Source: Halopseudomonas sabulinigri (GTDB lineage Bacteria > Pseudomonadota > Gammaproteobacteria > Pseudomonadales > Pseudomonadaceae). From it: 64,000 nucleotides of DNA. Position numbers and translations under genes: made by a program. Positions within the stretch are counted from its first letter, which is position 1; every line of letters starts with the position of its first letter. The notes below the pieces were generated by a model. It was not told the DNA's origin. It saw only the letters and a program-made list of their open reading frames with translations, and did not search any database. The stretch is taken from assembly GCF_900105255.1 (NCBI RefSeq), contig NZ_LT629763.1, forward strand, positions 2,294,001-2,358,000. Direction: 5' to 3'. This document shows, piece after piece, positions 46,210 through 55,328 of the stretch.

Positions 46210-49200
46210 CAAATCTCCTTGGGTTGCAATAAGTGGGAGCTCACTGGCAAAGCGCTGAATGCGTCACTTAGCAATGGCCCCGCAGTGGCAGCATGCTCGA
46301 CTACACTACTGCCACGAACGATATAGCGCATACCCTTGCCGCCACCTACGATCAATTGCCTGCTGTTGAGGGTGCCAGCCTGCATGGCCAGTGGGCTATG
46401 GTACAGGACCTGTACCTGCCAATAGTGGCTGTCGAGGCGCCGGGGCAGCTTGCCACTCAGACGCAGCCCCATGCCCTGATGGATGGGGAGCCAAGTACTT
46501 TCAACACCGCTCAGCCATTCGCTCGTGCAGTCGACCGGCGTGTTGGCTGCATCAAATGCCACCACCTTGACATACAACTGCGAGCCTTGCGGGCTGGCCC
46601 CTGGAAGAGACAAGCTCAAGCTGTCAGTACGGCTGTCCAACACAACATTATTGCCGCTGCCACCAATCTGCCGGCTGGCCAAATACCCAACGGCCTGCAA
46701 TCTGGGTTTGAACAGCAGGTCGATCAGGGTCTGTATCTCCTGGCTGTGCTGTTCAGGGCTATCCCCCCATCTTTTAGCCTTGCCCCAGCAACACTGCTCA
46801 AGGAAGGCTTGCAGCTCGGTGTCCTTATGGTAGTTCCACGCCAGATATAACCCTTCAACTACCAGCAAGAGCCAGTTGACCGGCATAATGCGTAAAGTGA
46901 ACCACCTGATTGCCTCGTCGGTGGTCCACTTTCCGATTAGCGCCATATAGGTGGCGTATGCACCCAACCCCGTTTGCGCTGACATCAACCCAAAGAGCGC
47001 GCTGTCATGTCCCAAACGTACCCAGTGGTCAGCGGACCAGTATGCACCGTCTTTTTGCATTTCAGCAGAGAGCTTCGCCAAATCAACCGCAGCCGCAACC
47101 GCGGCCAAGCCACCAGTAATAAAACCGAACAGGGTGACGATGGGAGCTTTCAAAGCCCCTCGCTTGGCTTCAACCTGCCCCGTGGCCTGCCAAGCCGCCC
47201 CAATCACCGCCGACAGCGCCGCACCTACTTTTAGATTTTCAGCCAAATGCTCCCGTTGACGCACATCATCGTGCTCACGCCCGCGATCACGTTCGTTTAT
47301 TTCGTGCACGTTATTCATGTGCAACAAAAGAGCGGCCAAGGGCAGCACTCCACCCAGAGTATTCATGCCTTTGATACGCGCAACAGTGGGAGCCATACCT
47401 CTTTGCAGAGATTGTCCTGCCATTCGGCCAAACTCCCAGATGCGTTGCCCAGTGTCGCCGCTTAGGGTGAAGCTATAACGGCCGACGTTGATCACGCTGT
47501 CAGTGCATAACCTCATCATTATCAGCAAGGCGCGCAGCGGACTGGGTAACCGCTGAATCAAATTACTCGGAGTCTGGCTGCTCGCTAGATGCTCAACTTC
47601 CAACGCAGCATAAGCAGCAGATAAGCGCGAGACTGCTTGATTCCAATCGTTGCCCTGCTCTCCTCCCAGCGCGCTGAGCCAAGCCAGCTTTTCACTGGAC
47701 GCCACTAACTTACCGATAAACTGACCAATAGCCGCTTGATTCTCGCTGGTCAGCGCGCCCTGCAGCTGGGCGGCGCGATCACCTATATCCATCAGTGAGG
47801 GGGTGAAGCCACTGGAAAGCAAACTAAAGGGTTGATCAGCGGAGGGCGACCGCAGCAAATTGACGGCCAACTGGACGCCAGGGCCGCTGCTGCATAACGA
47901 TCCAAGACTGCTGAGGGATAGTTCACTTAGCATGCTGCAATGCGCATCGCTGTCGTAATTCACATACCAGAGCGCTGCTCCATGTCTTGGTAGATACGAA
48001 GCCATATCCGAATAAAGTACTTCGCGCCTTGCAGTCAGCCAGTGATGGTGCGGCTCTGCAACCTCGGTGATCCAGCGCTGCATGCGCGGTAGCTCAACCC
48101 GTTCAGCAACCTGCGCGCTGGATTTGGCGTCCGTCATGTTATGAACTTTATCGGCATGATAAGACATCACCACACCTTGCAGCTGCCCATGCAAATCGGC
48201 AGGAACGAACTCCCTAGTGGGTGCGAGCACTATTTGCTCGCGCCGAACAATCTCGGCAATGCGCGCATCGGCGGCCGCGTGGCCTATCTTGTGGCGTTGG
48301 CGTTGGTTGATCTCGGTCTCTTCCGCCAACAGCGGCTGAAGGTCTCGGCGCGCCTGAAGCATGATATCGCCCTGCTCCGGGGTAAGCTGGATATCACGAT
48401 CGCGGTAACGGTAGTTGATCAGGTTGCTCAACTCGGCTCCGTCTTCCGTTATCAGGCTGTTGATAAAGCCGGCGATCATTCCTTTATGCGCATTTTCCTG
48501 ATCCCAGTCTTCTTCGCGCTGATTGACCCAGCCTTGCTCAGCGTTCAAGTCGCGCAACACCCCAAGATCATCGTCCAGCGTTGCAAAAACCGCGTGCAGG
48601 CTGCCAGCCTGGCTACGGGCTTTGCTTAGCCACGTGTCAGAGGCAGGCAGATCCCAGGCAACCGAGCTCCATTCACCCGGCGGGTGTTCAGCTGCTTGCG
48701 GGTGTCTGCCTGCGGCCTGTTCGCGTTCGCTTAGCCACGTACGAGCATTGGTGTAAGCGTTTACCCGCTCAGGTGTGGGCTCATCCATCATCTGCTGGCC
48801 CAGCGTATCAACACCCTTGCGATAGGCGTCGCCATTCTGCGCATAGTCATGTGCTACGAATTGATCGCGCACTTCCGGCATGAGCTCAGCAACAACTTTT
48901 TCGGCCTCACTCAGTGCAGGACAGTGTTCCACCTCAAGCCTGCGTGCAATTTCAGGTAAGGGTATGCAGCGCATGCGGGCAAGGCGCTCAGCAGGGCTGT
49001 CAGCCAAACCTTGATAAGCCGTTTTTGGCAATGGGATTTCGCTGTATAGCAGCCATGCGTCATGGTGTTTGTCCAACGCCACTCCTGCAACGCTCCCGGC
49101 AGCAACCTCGCCACTGTCATCCTCAAGGCCCTGCTCTTGCAACAAGCCATCAGTAGCTATGGCAAAGCGCCTAAGGGGCCCCTGCTGGTGCCACAGATAA

Positions 49201-49406
49201 AGGTAACCTACGCGCAGCCGCCGCAAAGCTTGCGGATGACTTTGACTACTTGCTGCAGGCAAGCAACAGGAATGCTCAGCACCTTGCTCGGCCAGCGCAT
49301 AGCGCGCGGGCACGATGAAGAGTTCGGCTTGACCTGCAGGACAGGCACCCACTGCACTTTTTGCATCAGCGCCATTGTCATGATTGGCTGTTGAGGTATC
49401 AGACAT
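46209..49406 (-). CDS. T6SS effector, VasX/BTH_I2691 family
   Basis: A 1065-aa protein. The N-terminus carries the VasX-type N-domain opening, Cys-Pro then ELFIVPARYALAEQ (residues 22-42), with LRRLRVGYLYLW and the DAWLLYSEIPLP strand, which are thought to mark delivery by type VI secretion. A long helical middle follows. Residues about 685-860 contain several hydrophobic segments (GGVLPLAALLLHM, AALSAVIGAAW, TLFGFITGGLAAVAAAVDL, VNWLLLVVEGLYLAW), suggesting membrane insertion and pore formation as for VasX. The C-terminal 140 residues look beta-rich. The start overlaps the DUF4123 stop by eight bases. By eye the gene is less GC-rich than the flanking chromosome, consistent with transfer. Confidence 0.78.
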   Translation of the reverse strand: MSDTSTANHDNGADAKSAVGACPAGQAELFIVPARYALAEQGAEHSCCLPAASSQSHPQALRRLRVGYLYLWHQQGPLRRFAIATDGLLQEQGLEDDSGEVAAGSVAGVALDKHHDAWLLYSEIPLPKTAYQGLADSPAERLARMRCIPLPEIARRLEVEHCPALSEAEKVVAELMPEVRDQFVAHDYAQNGDAYRKGVDTLGQQMMDEPTPERVNAYTNARTWLSEREQAAGRHPQAAEHPPGEWSSVAWDLPASDTWLSKARSQAGSLHAVFATLDDDLGVLRDLNAEQGWVNQREEDWDQENAHKGMIAGFINSLITEDGAELSNLINYRYRDRDIQLTPEQGDIMLQARRDLQPLLAEETEINQRQRHKIGHAAADARIAEIVRREQIVLAPTREFVPADLHGQLQGVVMSYHADKVHNMTDAKSSAQVAERVELPRMQRWITEVAEPHHHWLTARREVLYSDMASYLPRHGAALWYVNYDSDAHCSMLSELSLSSLGSLCSSGPGVQLAVNLLRSPSADQPFSLLSSGFTPSLMDIGDRAAQLQGALTSENQAAIGQFIGKLVASSEKLAWLSALGGEQGNDWNQAVSRLSAAYAALEVEHLASSQTPSNLIQRLPSPLRALLIMMRLCTDSVINVGRYSFTLSGDTGQRIWEFGRMAGQSLQRGMAPTVARIKGMNTLGGVLPLAALLLHMNNVHEINERDRGREHDDVRQREHLAENLKVGAALSAVIGAAWQATGQVEAKRGALKAPIVTLFGFITGGLAAVAAAVDLAKLSAEMQKDGAYWSADHWVRLGHDSALFGLMSAQTGLGAYATYMALIGKWTTDEAIRWFTLRIMPVNWLLLVVEGLYLAWNYHKDTELQAFLEQCCWGKAKRWGDSPEQHSQEIQTLIDLLFKPRLQAVGYLASRQIGGSGNNVVLDSRTDSLSLSLPGASPQGSQLYVKVVAFDAANTPVDCTSEWLSGVESTWLPIHQGMGLRLSGKLPRRLDSHYWQVQVLYHSPLAMQAGTLNSRQLIVGGGKGMRYIVRGSSVVEHAATAGPLLSDAFSALPVSSHLLQPKEI

Positions 49407-50283
49407 GTTCTATCCCTGTAAGCATTGCGGCTCGGCCTTGAGCCATTTCAAAAGCACGCTGTAGGCGCTGGGAAGGCGTCTGTGGTGAGCGCTCGTGCAG
49501 TAGCTGGCTGATATCGGGGTGTGCGCTTAAAGCCGTGCCTCCCAGCAGCCCAAAGATACCGGCGTATAAATAGATATCCCCCTCACTACAAAACCCAAGG
49601 GCGTAGGCGTTATCCGCAAGCTGGGACAGTTCTGCTTGCCGTGCGGCTTGCGCCCATTCAGCGCCGTAGGCTGGAAAGTTCATCTTCATATGCAGGTCCA
49701 GCCGGCCCACCACCTGTTGAAAACTCACATCACCCAAAGCCGAAAGCTGCTCGTCACTCAACCTGTATGGAAGCTGCTTGCTAGCCTCTGTTATCTGCGC
49801 CTGCTGTTTGAACTCACGCCACTCACCGCTCAATTTGTCAGGCATGACCATACGTTCAAAAGGGCCGAGCAGCGCAGCGCGCTGATCAGTGGTAGCACAC
49901 GATAAAAGTGAGCTGAAGACCGCCGGGTCGGCCAACCGCAACAACACCGTTTCGCCTGAGGGCATCTGGACCTGAGTCAGCCAACGCAGGTGTCGCACCT
50001 GAACTTCCCACGCAGCGCGGGAGAACAAAAGATAGCCGCAATCTTCATCTACCAAGGTAAGATACTGATTTAGAACAGGATCATCCTGACCCTCTATAGC
50101 AACAATACAAGGAGATACGTCAACTAGCGGTGCTTGCGCTGTCTCCAGATACAGCGGCTCGAAGACTGGCTGGTCGACCCAGTCATACAATTTTTTGGGT
50201 AGGTCACTCAGGCTAACGCCATCTAAAATCAGCACTGTTGGAAGATGCCAAGGCAAGTCGACGGGAATGGATTCAAGCGGCAT
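49399..50283 (-). CDS. DUF4123 T6SS effector adaptor
   Basis: A 294-aa soluble protein with the DUF4123 pattern: VLILDGVSLSDLPKKLYDW near the start, APLVDVSPCIVAI, WLTQVQMPSGETVLLRLADP and FERMVMPD, followed by a helical C-terminal part with DLHMKMNFPAYG. Such adaptors (Tap/Tec) load a specific effector onto the VgrG spike. It lies between vgrG (11-base overlap) and the effector gene (eight-base overlap), exactly where an adaptor is expected. Confidence 0.88.
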   Translation of the reverse strand: MPLESIPVDLPWHLPTVLILDGVSLSDLPKKLYDWVDQPVFEPLYLETAQAPLVDVSPCIVAIEGQDDPVLNQYLTLVDEDCGYLLFSRAAWEVQVRHLRWLTQVQMPSGETVLLRLADPAVFSSLLSCATTDQRAALLGPFERMVMPDKLSGEWREFKQQAQITEASKQLPYRLSDEQLSALGDVSFQQVVGRLDLHMKMNFPAYGAEWAQAARQAELSQLADNAYALGFCSEGDIYLYAGIFGLLGGTALSAHPDISQLLHERSPQTPSQRLQRAFEMAQGRAAMLTGIEHV

Positions 50284-52336
50284 TGCTGCCCCCTGTTTGC
50301 TCGTCGTTACAAATCGCGCACAAAGGCTTTTTAAGCATCAGCGCCTGACGTTGCACAGGCACCAGCAGCTTGCCCGCCTCACCCACATCAACCGCCGCCA
50401 CTGCCCCCGGCAACACCGGCGCAGCCCCACTACCCTTACCCGGCCCACCACCCGAGTTGATCTTCACACTCGACCCAACCAGGGTCACGCCGCTGGGGTC
50501 GAGTTTGACGAAGCTGCCGCCGACCTTGAAGGTGATTTCCATGCCGGCTTCGAGCACGACTTTCATGCCGCTGGAGAGGTGGATTTCGGTGCCGGCCTTG
50601 ACCAGTTGGCTATCGCCCAGCTTGACGTGCTGGCTGGTGCCGACGGTGAGGTGGTCGTTGGCTTTGATTTCGGTTTTGCGGTCGGCGTGGGTGGTGCGGT
50701 GTTCTTCGGCTTTGAACTCGCTGTAGCTGTTGGCTTCGACCGTGTCGTGGCGTTCGTTGCCCACGCGCACGGTCTGGTTGTTTTCTATGTTTTCGTCCCA
50801 GTCCTTTTGGGCATGCAGGTAGATCTGTTCTTCGCCCTTTTTATCCTCGATACGCAGTTCGTTGTAGCCGTCGCCTCCAGGACTACTGAGGGTTTTGAAT
50901 ACGCTGCGGGTTTTGTGTGCGGGTAGTTCGTACGGGACTTCGTGTTCCTTGTGGTACAGGCAGCCGGTGACCAGGGGTTGATCGGGGTCGCCTTCGAGGA
51001 ATGAGATGAGTACTTCCATGCCTACTCTGGGAATGGCGATGCCGCCGTAGCGGTCGCCGGCCCAGCTGGAGGCGACTCTTAACCAGCAGCTGGTTTTGTC
51101 GTCAGCCTGGCCCTCGCGGTCCCAGTGGAACTGGACTTTGATGCGACCGTACTGGTCGCAGTGGATTTCTTCGCCCTCAGGGCCTGTGACTACGGCGCTT
51201 TGGCTGCCGAGGACCTTTGGTTTTCTGTGATCGAGCTGTGGTCGCCAGAGGATCTGCCAGGGCGTGGCCTTGAAGTGGTTGCGGTAACCCTGGGTGAATC
51301 CGTCTGCTTTGCTGACATCGCTGGTGACGCCTTCTTCGAGCACTTGTGGTTGTTTGCCTTCATGCTGGATTTCGGTCAGCAGCCAGAGGTCGTTCCAGTC
51401 GTCTCTGGGGTGACCAGTGAGCGGCATGAAGTGGCCGCTGCGCAGTTGCGGTTGATCGCTGCTGCCGTCGGCCAGTTGTTGTTCGGCGCGATGGCGTTCG
51501 AGGGCGATCTGGCTGAGCTGTTTGCCGCGCTCGCGGTCGGTGAAGCGACCGGGGTAGTCGTAGTCTTCGAGGTCGGGTTGGGGTTTATTTTGTTCTTCTG
51601 CTGTGGCCTCGCCTTTGTAGGCGGCTTCCATCAGCAGGCGGGGCTTCTCGAAGTCGTAATCCCGGCGGGTGACGCGGCTGGGGCGGGTTTCTACTCTTAA
51701 GCCGAAGCGTTTGACGACCGGCTGGTCGGCGACCAGGCCGGTGCCCTGGCTGTAGCCGATTTGTTGTAATTGCGGGAAGGCGGTCTGGTCGTCACCGAAG
51801 ACAATGATGTGGCCTTCCTGGCTGTGTTCGAAGTGGTAGTGCATGCCCTCTTCTTCACACAGGCGCTGGATGAACTGCAGGTCGGTTTCGTCGTACTGGG
51901 TGCAGTAGTCGCGCGCCGGATGGTTCTGGTGCAGTTGAAAGCGGTAGGCATCGCTCTGGATGCCGTGCTCTTCCAGCAGGCGGCTGATGATCTGCTGCCC
52001 TGTCAGGTGCTGGAAGATGCGTTGATTGGTGCGGTGCGCCAGGTAGCTGAGCTGGGGGCGCAGGCACAGATGATAACGGGTGAGGCGCTTGCCGGCTTCG
52101 CCCTGGGCGAGGCGGTCGATTACGCCGTGGATGCCTGCTCCCTGGCCCATGTCCAGATAGGCGGTGTGGTGCAGCAGGGAGGCCAGGTCGATGTCCGGCT
52201 GTTCACTGACCAGCTCCAGCTCAAAGGCGTAGGGCCGGTTGAGGGCCTCGCTGCCGGTGAAGGCCAGTACCTTGAAGTCGTGGGCGGCGCCGTCGATGTG
52301 CAGGCTGAAGGCCGCTTCATTGGCTGGAGAGAACAT
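50273..52336 (-). CDS. vgrG: Type VI secretion spike protein VgrG (TssI)
   Basis: A 687-aa trimeric spike. The gp27-like part occupies residues about 1-370 (FKVLAFTGSEALNRPYAFEL, LCEEEGMHYHFEHS), the gp5 OB fold about 385-480 (GPEGEEIHCDQYGRIKVQFH; WAGDRYGGIAIPRVGMEV; EVLISFLEGDPDQPLVTG), and the needle about 485-620, a series of short repeats such as VRVGNERHDTVEAN and VTLVGSSVKINSG. The C-terminal tail has a Cys-x-x-Cys (LCAICNDE) and no enzymatic extension, so cargo is carried by the adaptor. A hairpin with a TTTT end separates it from hcp. Confidence 0.95.
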   Translation of the reverse strand: MFSPANEAAFSLHIDGAAHDFKVLAFTGSEALNRPYAFELELVSEQPDIDLASLLHHTAYLDMGQGAGIHGVIDRLAQGEAGKRLTRYHLCLRPQLSYLAHRTNQRIFQHLTGQQIISRLLEEHGIQSDAYRFQLHQNHPARDYCTQYDETDLQFIQRLCEEEGMHYHFEHSQEGHIIVFGDDQTAFPQLQQIGYSQGTGLVADQPVVKRFGLRVETRPSRVTRRDYDFEKPRLLMEAAYKGEATAEEQNKPQPDLEDYDYPGRFTDRERGKQLSQIALERHRAEQQLADGSSDQPQLRSGHFMPLTGHPRDDWNDLWLLTEIQHEGKQPQVLEEGVTSDVSKADGFTQGYRNHFKATPWQILWRPQLDHRKPKVLGSQSAVVTGPEGEEIHCDQYGRIKVQFHWDREGQADDKTSCWLRVASSWAGDRYGGIAIPRVGMEVLISFLEGDPDQPLVTGCLYHKEHEVPYELPAHKTRSVFKTLSSPGGDGYNELRIEDKKGEEQIYLHAQKDWDENIENNQTVRVGNERHDTVEANSYSEFKAEEHRTTHADRKTEIKANDHLTVGTSQHVKLGDSQLVKAGTEIHLSSGMKVVLEAGMEITFKVGGSFVKLDPSGVTLVGSSVKINSGGGPGKGSGAAPVLPGAVAAVDVGEAGKLLVPVQRQALMLKKPLCAICNDEQTGGSNAA

Positions 52337-52401
52337 CCGTTGTCCTTTTTACAGAATTCGTTCAGCGATCCAGGCGGGGATCGGCGAGACGCTTGAACGC
52401 G

Positions 52402-52437
52402 AAAAGCCACCGACTGACTCTCAAGTCACTCGGTGGC
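52402..52437 (-). terminator. Terminator between hcp and vgrG
   Basis: On the minus strand GCCACCGAGTGACT pairs with AGTCAGTCGGTGGC (one G-G mismatch) around TGAG, followed by TTTT. It lies 17 bases after the hcp stop and would keep Hcp in excess over VgrG. Confidence 0.8.
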
Positions 52438-52454
52438 CTGGCATTGTAAAGACC

Positions 52455-52973
52455 TTAGGCGGCGATGGGTGTGCGCCAGTCATCAGAACCGGAGGTTCCT
52501 GAGACTTCGTGGGTCCAGACGATTTTGCGGTAGGTGAAGTAGACGTCTTCCAGGTGGGTGAAGTGCGCCATGTTCGGGTCTTGGCAGTTAGGCATCTGCG
52601 ACTGCACATCGACGATGATGGCGTCGTGCAGTTCGATGGTGAAGTAGTGCTCCTGGGTGCCGGTGGCAGAGGTGCGGTACCACTCCAGGCGGCACTTGCT
52701 CAGGCGCTCGCCGGAGGTCAGAGCGTTGAAGATCAGCGGTGAGGACTTGTCGAACACCTTGGTGATCATCAGCGGCTTGTGGACGCGCTGGCCGGTGGGC
52801 TGGCCGGACTGCGGGTCACGCGGGATGATGACCTGGTGGTTGTAGCCCTGCACCAGTACCTGGTCTTCGTGGCCTTCCTGGAAGATGTTGCCGACCGAGT
52901 CTTCGGTGAACGTACCGGCGGTGATCAGGCCCTGCTTGGTGCCTTCGATGGTCAGATACGCGGGTGTTGGCAT
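52455..52973 (-). CDS. hcp: Type VI secretion tube protein Hcp (TssD)
   Basis: A 172-aa ring-forming protein stacked into the T6SS tube and secreted. The N-terminus MPTPAYLTIEGTKQGLITAG, the HEDQVLVQGYNHQVIIPRDP loop with GQRVHKPLMITKVFDKSSP, and the C-terminal FTHLEDVYFTYRKIVWTH are typical Hcp features. AAGGAG lies seven bases before the ATG; a longer in-frame extension is rejected. It is the first gene of the island; upstream are a CRP/Vfr-like site and a possible sigma-54 element. Confidence 0.95.
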   Translation of the reverse strand: MPTPAYLTIEGTKQGLITAGTFTEDSVGNIFQEGHEDQVLVQGYNHQVIIPRDPQSGQPTGQRVHKPLMITKVFDKSSPLIFNALTSGERLSKCRLEWYRTSATGTQEHYFTIELHDAIIVDVQSQMPNCQDPNMAHFTHLEDVYFTYRKIVWTHEVSGTSGSDDWRTPIAA

Positions 52974-53090
52974 TGCTGCTCTCCTTGCTTGAAATGGGGT
53001 GACCGGTTGATCCGGTTGACCCAGTACAACCAAGAGCTGTGCCAGGAATAAAAAGGGCAATTAAATCAAACGATTGGAGTGATCAGGCAA

Positions 53091-53104
53091 GCAGCCGAAA
53101 AGCC
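53091..53104 (-). promoter_or_regulatory. Possible sigma-54 promoter for hcp
   Basis: On the minus strand CGGC (GG at 53104-53103) and TGC (GC at 53092-53091) are separated by exactly ten bases between GG and GC. The spacing is right but the flanking match to TGGCAC-TTGCA is weak. The start point would be about 110 bases before hcp. Confidence 0.3.
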
Positions 53105-53107
53105 GTT

Positions 53108-53123
53108 TGTGATCTCGGTCACG
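53108..53123. promoter_or_regulatory. CRP/Vfr-like binding site upstream of hcp
   Basis: TGTGATCTCGGTCACG fits the TGTGA-N6-TCACA CRP consensus with one mismatch, and its flanks TT and CAAA extend the symmetry. It lies about 140 bases upstream of hcp. The cAMP synthase gene cyaA is 8 kb away in the same window. Confidence 0.55.
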
Positions 53124-53256
53124 CAAAGTTGTGCAGGATGTTGCGCAGTGCTGTGCAAGTTATTGCGCAGTGGGGTGGAGGCAGCGTAGCACGGGGGTTG
53201 CAGACGCTTTTAGCAGGCTGGCGGCGTGGTTGCTGCGCCAATAGTTGCCAGCCGCG

Positions 53257-53451
53257 CTAGCGTCCGGCCATACGCTGCTGGCGCCGCGCACGCCGCTCGG
53301 TCGCGAGCGCTATTATCTGCAGCTGTTGTGTATCAGAGGCGTTGGCCCACTGCAGAATTTCACTCATCAGGCGGCCACAGCCCAGGCACTCATCACCATC
53401 CAGGCAACATTGGCGCACGCAGGGCGAGGGTTGCCGGCCGCGCTCGCTCAC
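53257..53451 (-). CDS. DUF1289 cysteine-rich small protein
   Basis: A 64-aa protein with the DUF1289 signature SPCVRQCCLDGDECLGCGR followed by EILQWANA and a basic C-terminal tail (RRARRQQRMAGR). The Cys-x3-CC-x5-C-x2-C array suggests a metal or Fe-S site. The ATG overlaps the stop of cyaY by four bases (ATGA), so the two are coupled; a link to iron-sulfur metabolism is inferred from this. Confidence 0.88.
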   Translation of the reverse strand: MSERGRQPSPCVRQCCLDGDECLGCGRLMSEILQWANASDTQQLQIIALATERRARRQQRMAGR

Positions 53452-53792
53452 GCGGCGTCTTCGTCCAGTTCGAGCTCGACCTCATCCCCGGTGAGCTCTT
53501 CAAGCACCGCAGAGAGCACCTGGGTCAGCGACCCTTCTCCGCCATCGTGCTGCCAGCCGCTATCGTCCTGATAACCAAAGTGCAGTGTAGCATCCGGGGT
53601 GGCCAGCCAAAGCTCGCGTGACGCTGGCTGGCGGCCGATCACCAGGCGCGGCCCGTCGGCGAGCATCAGGACCAGCGAACCTTCCACCTGCTCCATGTCC
53701 AGATCAAGGTCGCAATCGTCAACCGCATGCTCGATCAGGTCCTGTATCCGATCTACCTGCTGATGAAATTCCGCTTCGCTCATGTCCTGCAT
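53448..53792 (-). CDS. cyaY: Frataxin-like iron donor CyaY
   Basis: A 114-aa bacterial frataxin, which binds iron and modulates Fe-S cluster assembly on IscU/IscS. The first helix is strongly acidic (EHAVDDCDLDLDMEQVEGSL), followed by the beta sheet with LVIGRQPASRELWLATP, FGYQDDSGWQHDGG and a C-terminal helix ending in an acidic tail (GDEVELELDEDAA). ATG at 53792 has AGAGAG upstream; ATG nine bases downstream is an alternative. It is divergent from lptM-lysA-dapF. Confidence 0.92.
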   Translation of the reverse strand: MQDMSEAEFHQQVDRIQDLIEHAVDDCDLDLDMEQVEGSLVLMLADGPRLVIGRQPASRELWLATPDATLHFGYQDDSGWQHDGGEGSLTQVLSAVLEELTGDEVELELDEDAA

Positions 53793-53883
53793 GGGGCTCT
53801 CTCTAGTCAATGGCCATCGGCGCAACATGGCGCAACAGCGCGTCCGCTGAGCGGCGGCTGATGCACCGAGCCGGGTGGCTGGG

Positions 53884-53889
53884 TATACT
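53884..53889 (+). promoter_or_regulatory. -10 element for lptM-lysA
   Basis: TATACT lies 31 bases before the lptM start codon and is a good sigma-70 -10 box; the -35 region (TGATGC near 53859) is weak. Confidence 0.4.
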
Positions 53890-53919
53890 GCCGCATATTC
53901 TACCTGTAAGGATTCCATC

Positions 53920-54066
53920 ATGAAGCATATCAGCGCACTTCTCTTCGGCCTGCTGGTCCTCGCTGGCTGCGGCCAGAAGGGACCGCTCTATCTGCCGGAA
54001 GACGTCTCAGGCCAGCCGCCGACCCCGGCGCAGGAAGAACTGATCCAGGAACCGACCGAGAAGTGA
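53920..54066 (+). CDS. lptM: LPS-assembly maturation lipoprotein LptM
   Basis: A 48-aa lipoprotein. The lipobox LAGC (acylated Cys near residue 17) is directly followed by GQKGPLYLPED, the conserved mature N-terminus of LptM (formerly YifL/LppL). In E. coli LptM helps the LptD disulphide-maturation step at the outer membrane. TAAGGA precedes the ATG. It is always upstream of lysA in pseudomonads, with seven bases between them here. Confidence 0.92.
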   Translation: MKHISALLFGLLVLAGCGQKGPLYLPEDVSGQPPTPAQEELIQEPTEK

Positions 54067-54073
54067 TGCACCC

Positions 54074-55327
54074 ATGACCGCGTTTGATTACCGCCACGGC
54101 GAACTGTACGCCGAAGGGGTCGCATTATCTGCGATTGCCGCCGAGTACGACACCCCTTGCTTCGTTTACTCGCGCAGCGCCATAGAGCAGGCCTACCAGG
54201 CCTGGGACTCGGCGCTTCAGGGCGTGCCGCACCTGGTCTGTTTTGCCGTCAAGGCCAACTCCAACCTGGCCGTACTGAATCTGCTGGCCCGCCAGGGTGC
54301 CGGCTTCGACATCGTCTCCGGTGGCGAACTGGAGCGGGTACTGGCCGCCGGGGGCGAACCCTCGCGCATCGTCTTCTCCGGTCTGGGCAAGACCGCCGCC
54401 GAGATGCGCCGCGCACTTGAGGTCGGCATTCACTGCTTCAACGTTGAATCGGCCGCCGAGCTGGAACGGCTGCAGCAGGTGGCAGCCGAACTCAACGTCA
54501 AGGCGCCCATTTCGCTGCGAGTGAACCCCGATGTCGACGCCAAGACGCACCCCTACATCTCCACCGGGCTGAAGGAAAACAAGTTCGGCATCGATATCGC
54601 CCAGGCGCCCGCCGTCTATCGCCGTGCAGCCGAACTGAGCCACATCGAGATCTGTGGCGTGGATTGCCACATCGGCTCGCAGCTGACCGACGACACGCCT
54701 TTTATCGATGCCCTGCAGCGCCTGCTGCAACTAATCGATGGCCTGGCCGAAGAAGGCATACAGATTCGCCATCTGGATCTGGGTGGTGGCCTGGGTGTGA
54801 CTTACCGGGACGAAACGCCGCCGAGCCCCGGTGCTTATCTGGCCAAGGTGCGCGAGGCACTGGCCGGCCGTGACCTGACCCTGCTGTTTGAACCGGGCCG
54901 CTCCATCGTCGCCAATGCCGGTGTGATGCTGACCCGCGTCAACCTGCTCAAACCGACCGAGCACAAGAACTTCGCGATCATCGACGGCGCGATGAACGAC
55001 CTGATTCGCCCGGCCCTGTACAGCGCCTGGATGGGCATCGATGCGGTCAAACCGCGTAGCGACGTGGCCGCGCAGGCCTGGGACATTGTTGGCCCAGTGT
55101 GCGAAACCGGCGACTTTCTGGGCAAGGACCGCGAGCTGGCACTGGCCGAGGGCGACCTGTTGGCCGTACGTTCCGCCGGCGCCTACGGTTTTGTGATGAG
55201 CTCCAACTACAACACCCGTCCACGCGCTGCCGAAGTGCTGGTGGACGGTGAGCAGACCCATCTGGTGCGTCGTCGCGAGACGGTCGCCGAACTGCTGGCC
55301 GGCGAGCGCCTGCTGCCCGAGGACTGA
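54074..55327 (+). CDS. lysA: Diaminopimelate decarboxylase
   Basis: A 417-aa PLP enzyme of fold type III producing L-lysine from meso-diaminopimelate. Motifs: the PLP lysine in [25 protein letters not shown], the substrate-side HIGSQL, the glycine-rich [23 protein letters not shown] and the dimer-contributed [15 protein letters not shown] with its active-site Cys. It lies between lptM and dapF and overlaps neither, with only one base to the dapF start. Confidence 0.96.
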   Translation: MTAFDYRHGELYAEGVALSAIAAEYDTPCFVYSRSAIEQAYQAWDSALQGVPHLVCFAVKANSNLAVLNLLARQGAGFDIVSGGELERVLAAGGEPSRIVFSGLGKTAAEMRRALEVGIHCFNVESAAELERLQQVAAELNVKAPISLRVNPDVDAKTHPYISTGLKENKFGIDIAQAPAVYRRAAELSHIEICGVDCHIGSQLTDDTPFIDALQRLLQLIDGLAEEGIQIRHLDLGGGLGVTYRDETPPSPGAYLAKVREALAGRDLTLLFEPGRSIVANAGVMLTRVNLLKPTEHKNFAIIDGAMNDLIRPALYSAWMGIDAVKPRSDVAAQAWDIVGPVCETGDFLGKDRELALAEGDLLAVRSAGAYGFVMSSNYNTRPRAAEVLVDGEQTHLVRRRETVAELLAGERLLPED

Positions 55328-55328
55328 C

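Noticed and set aside
45931..46212. Treating the 92-residue frame as a separate small gene
   Set aside because: The downstream frame has no start or ribosome site of its own near the junction, and the two parts join naturally at the G run.
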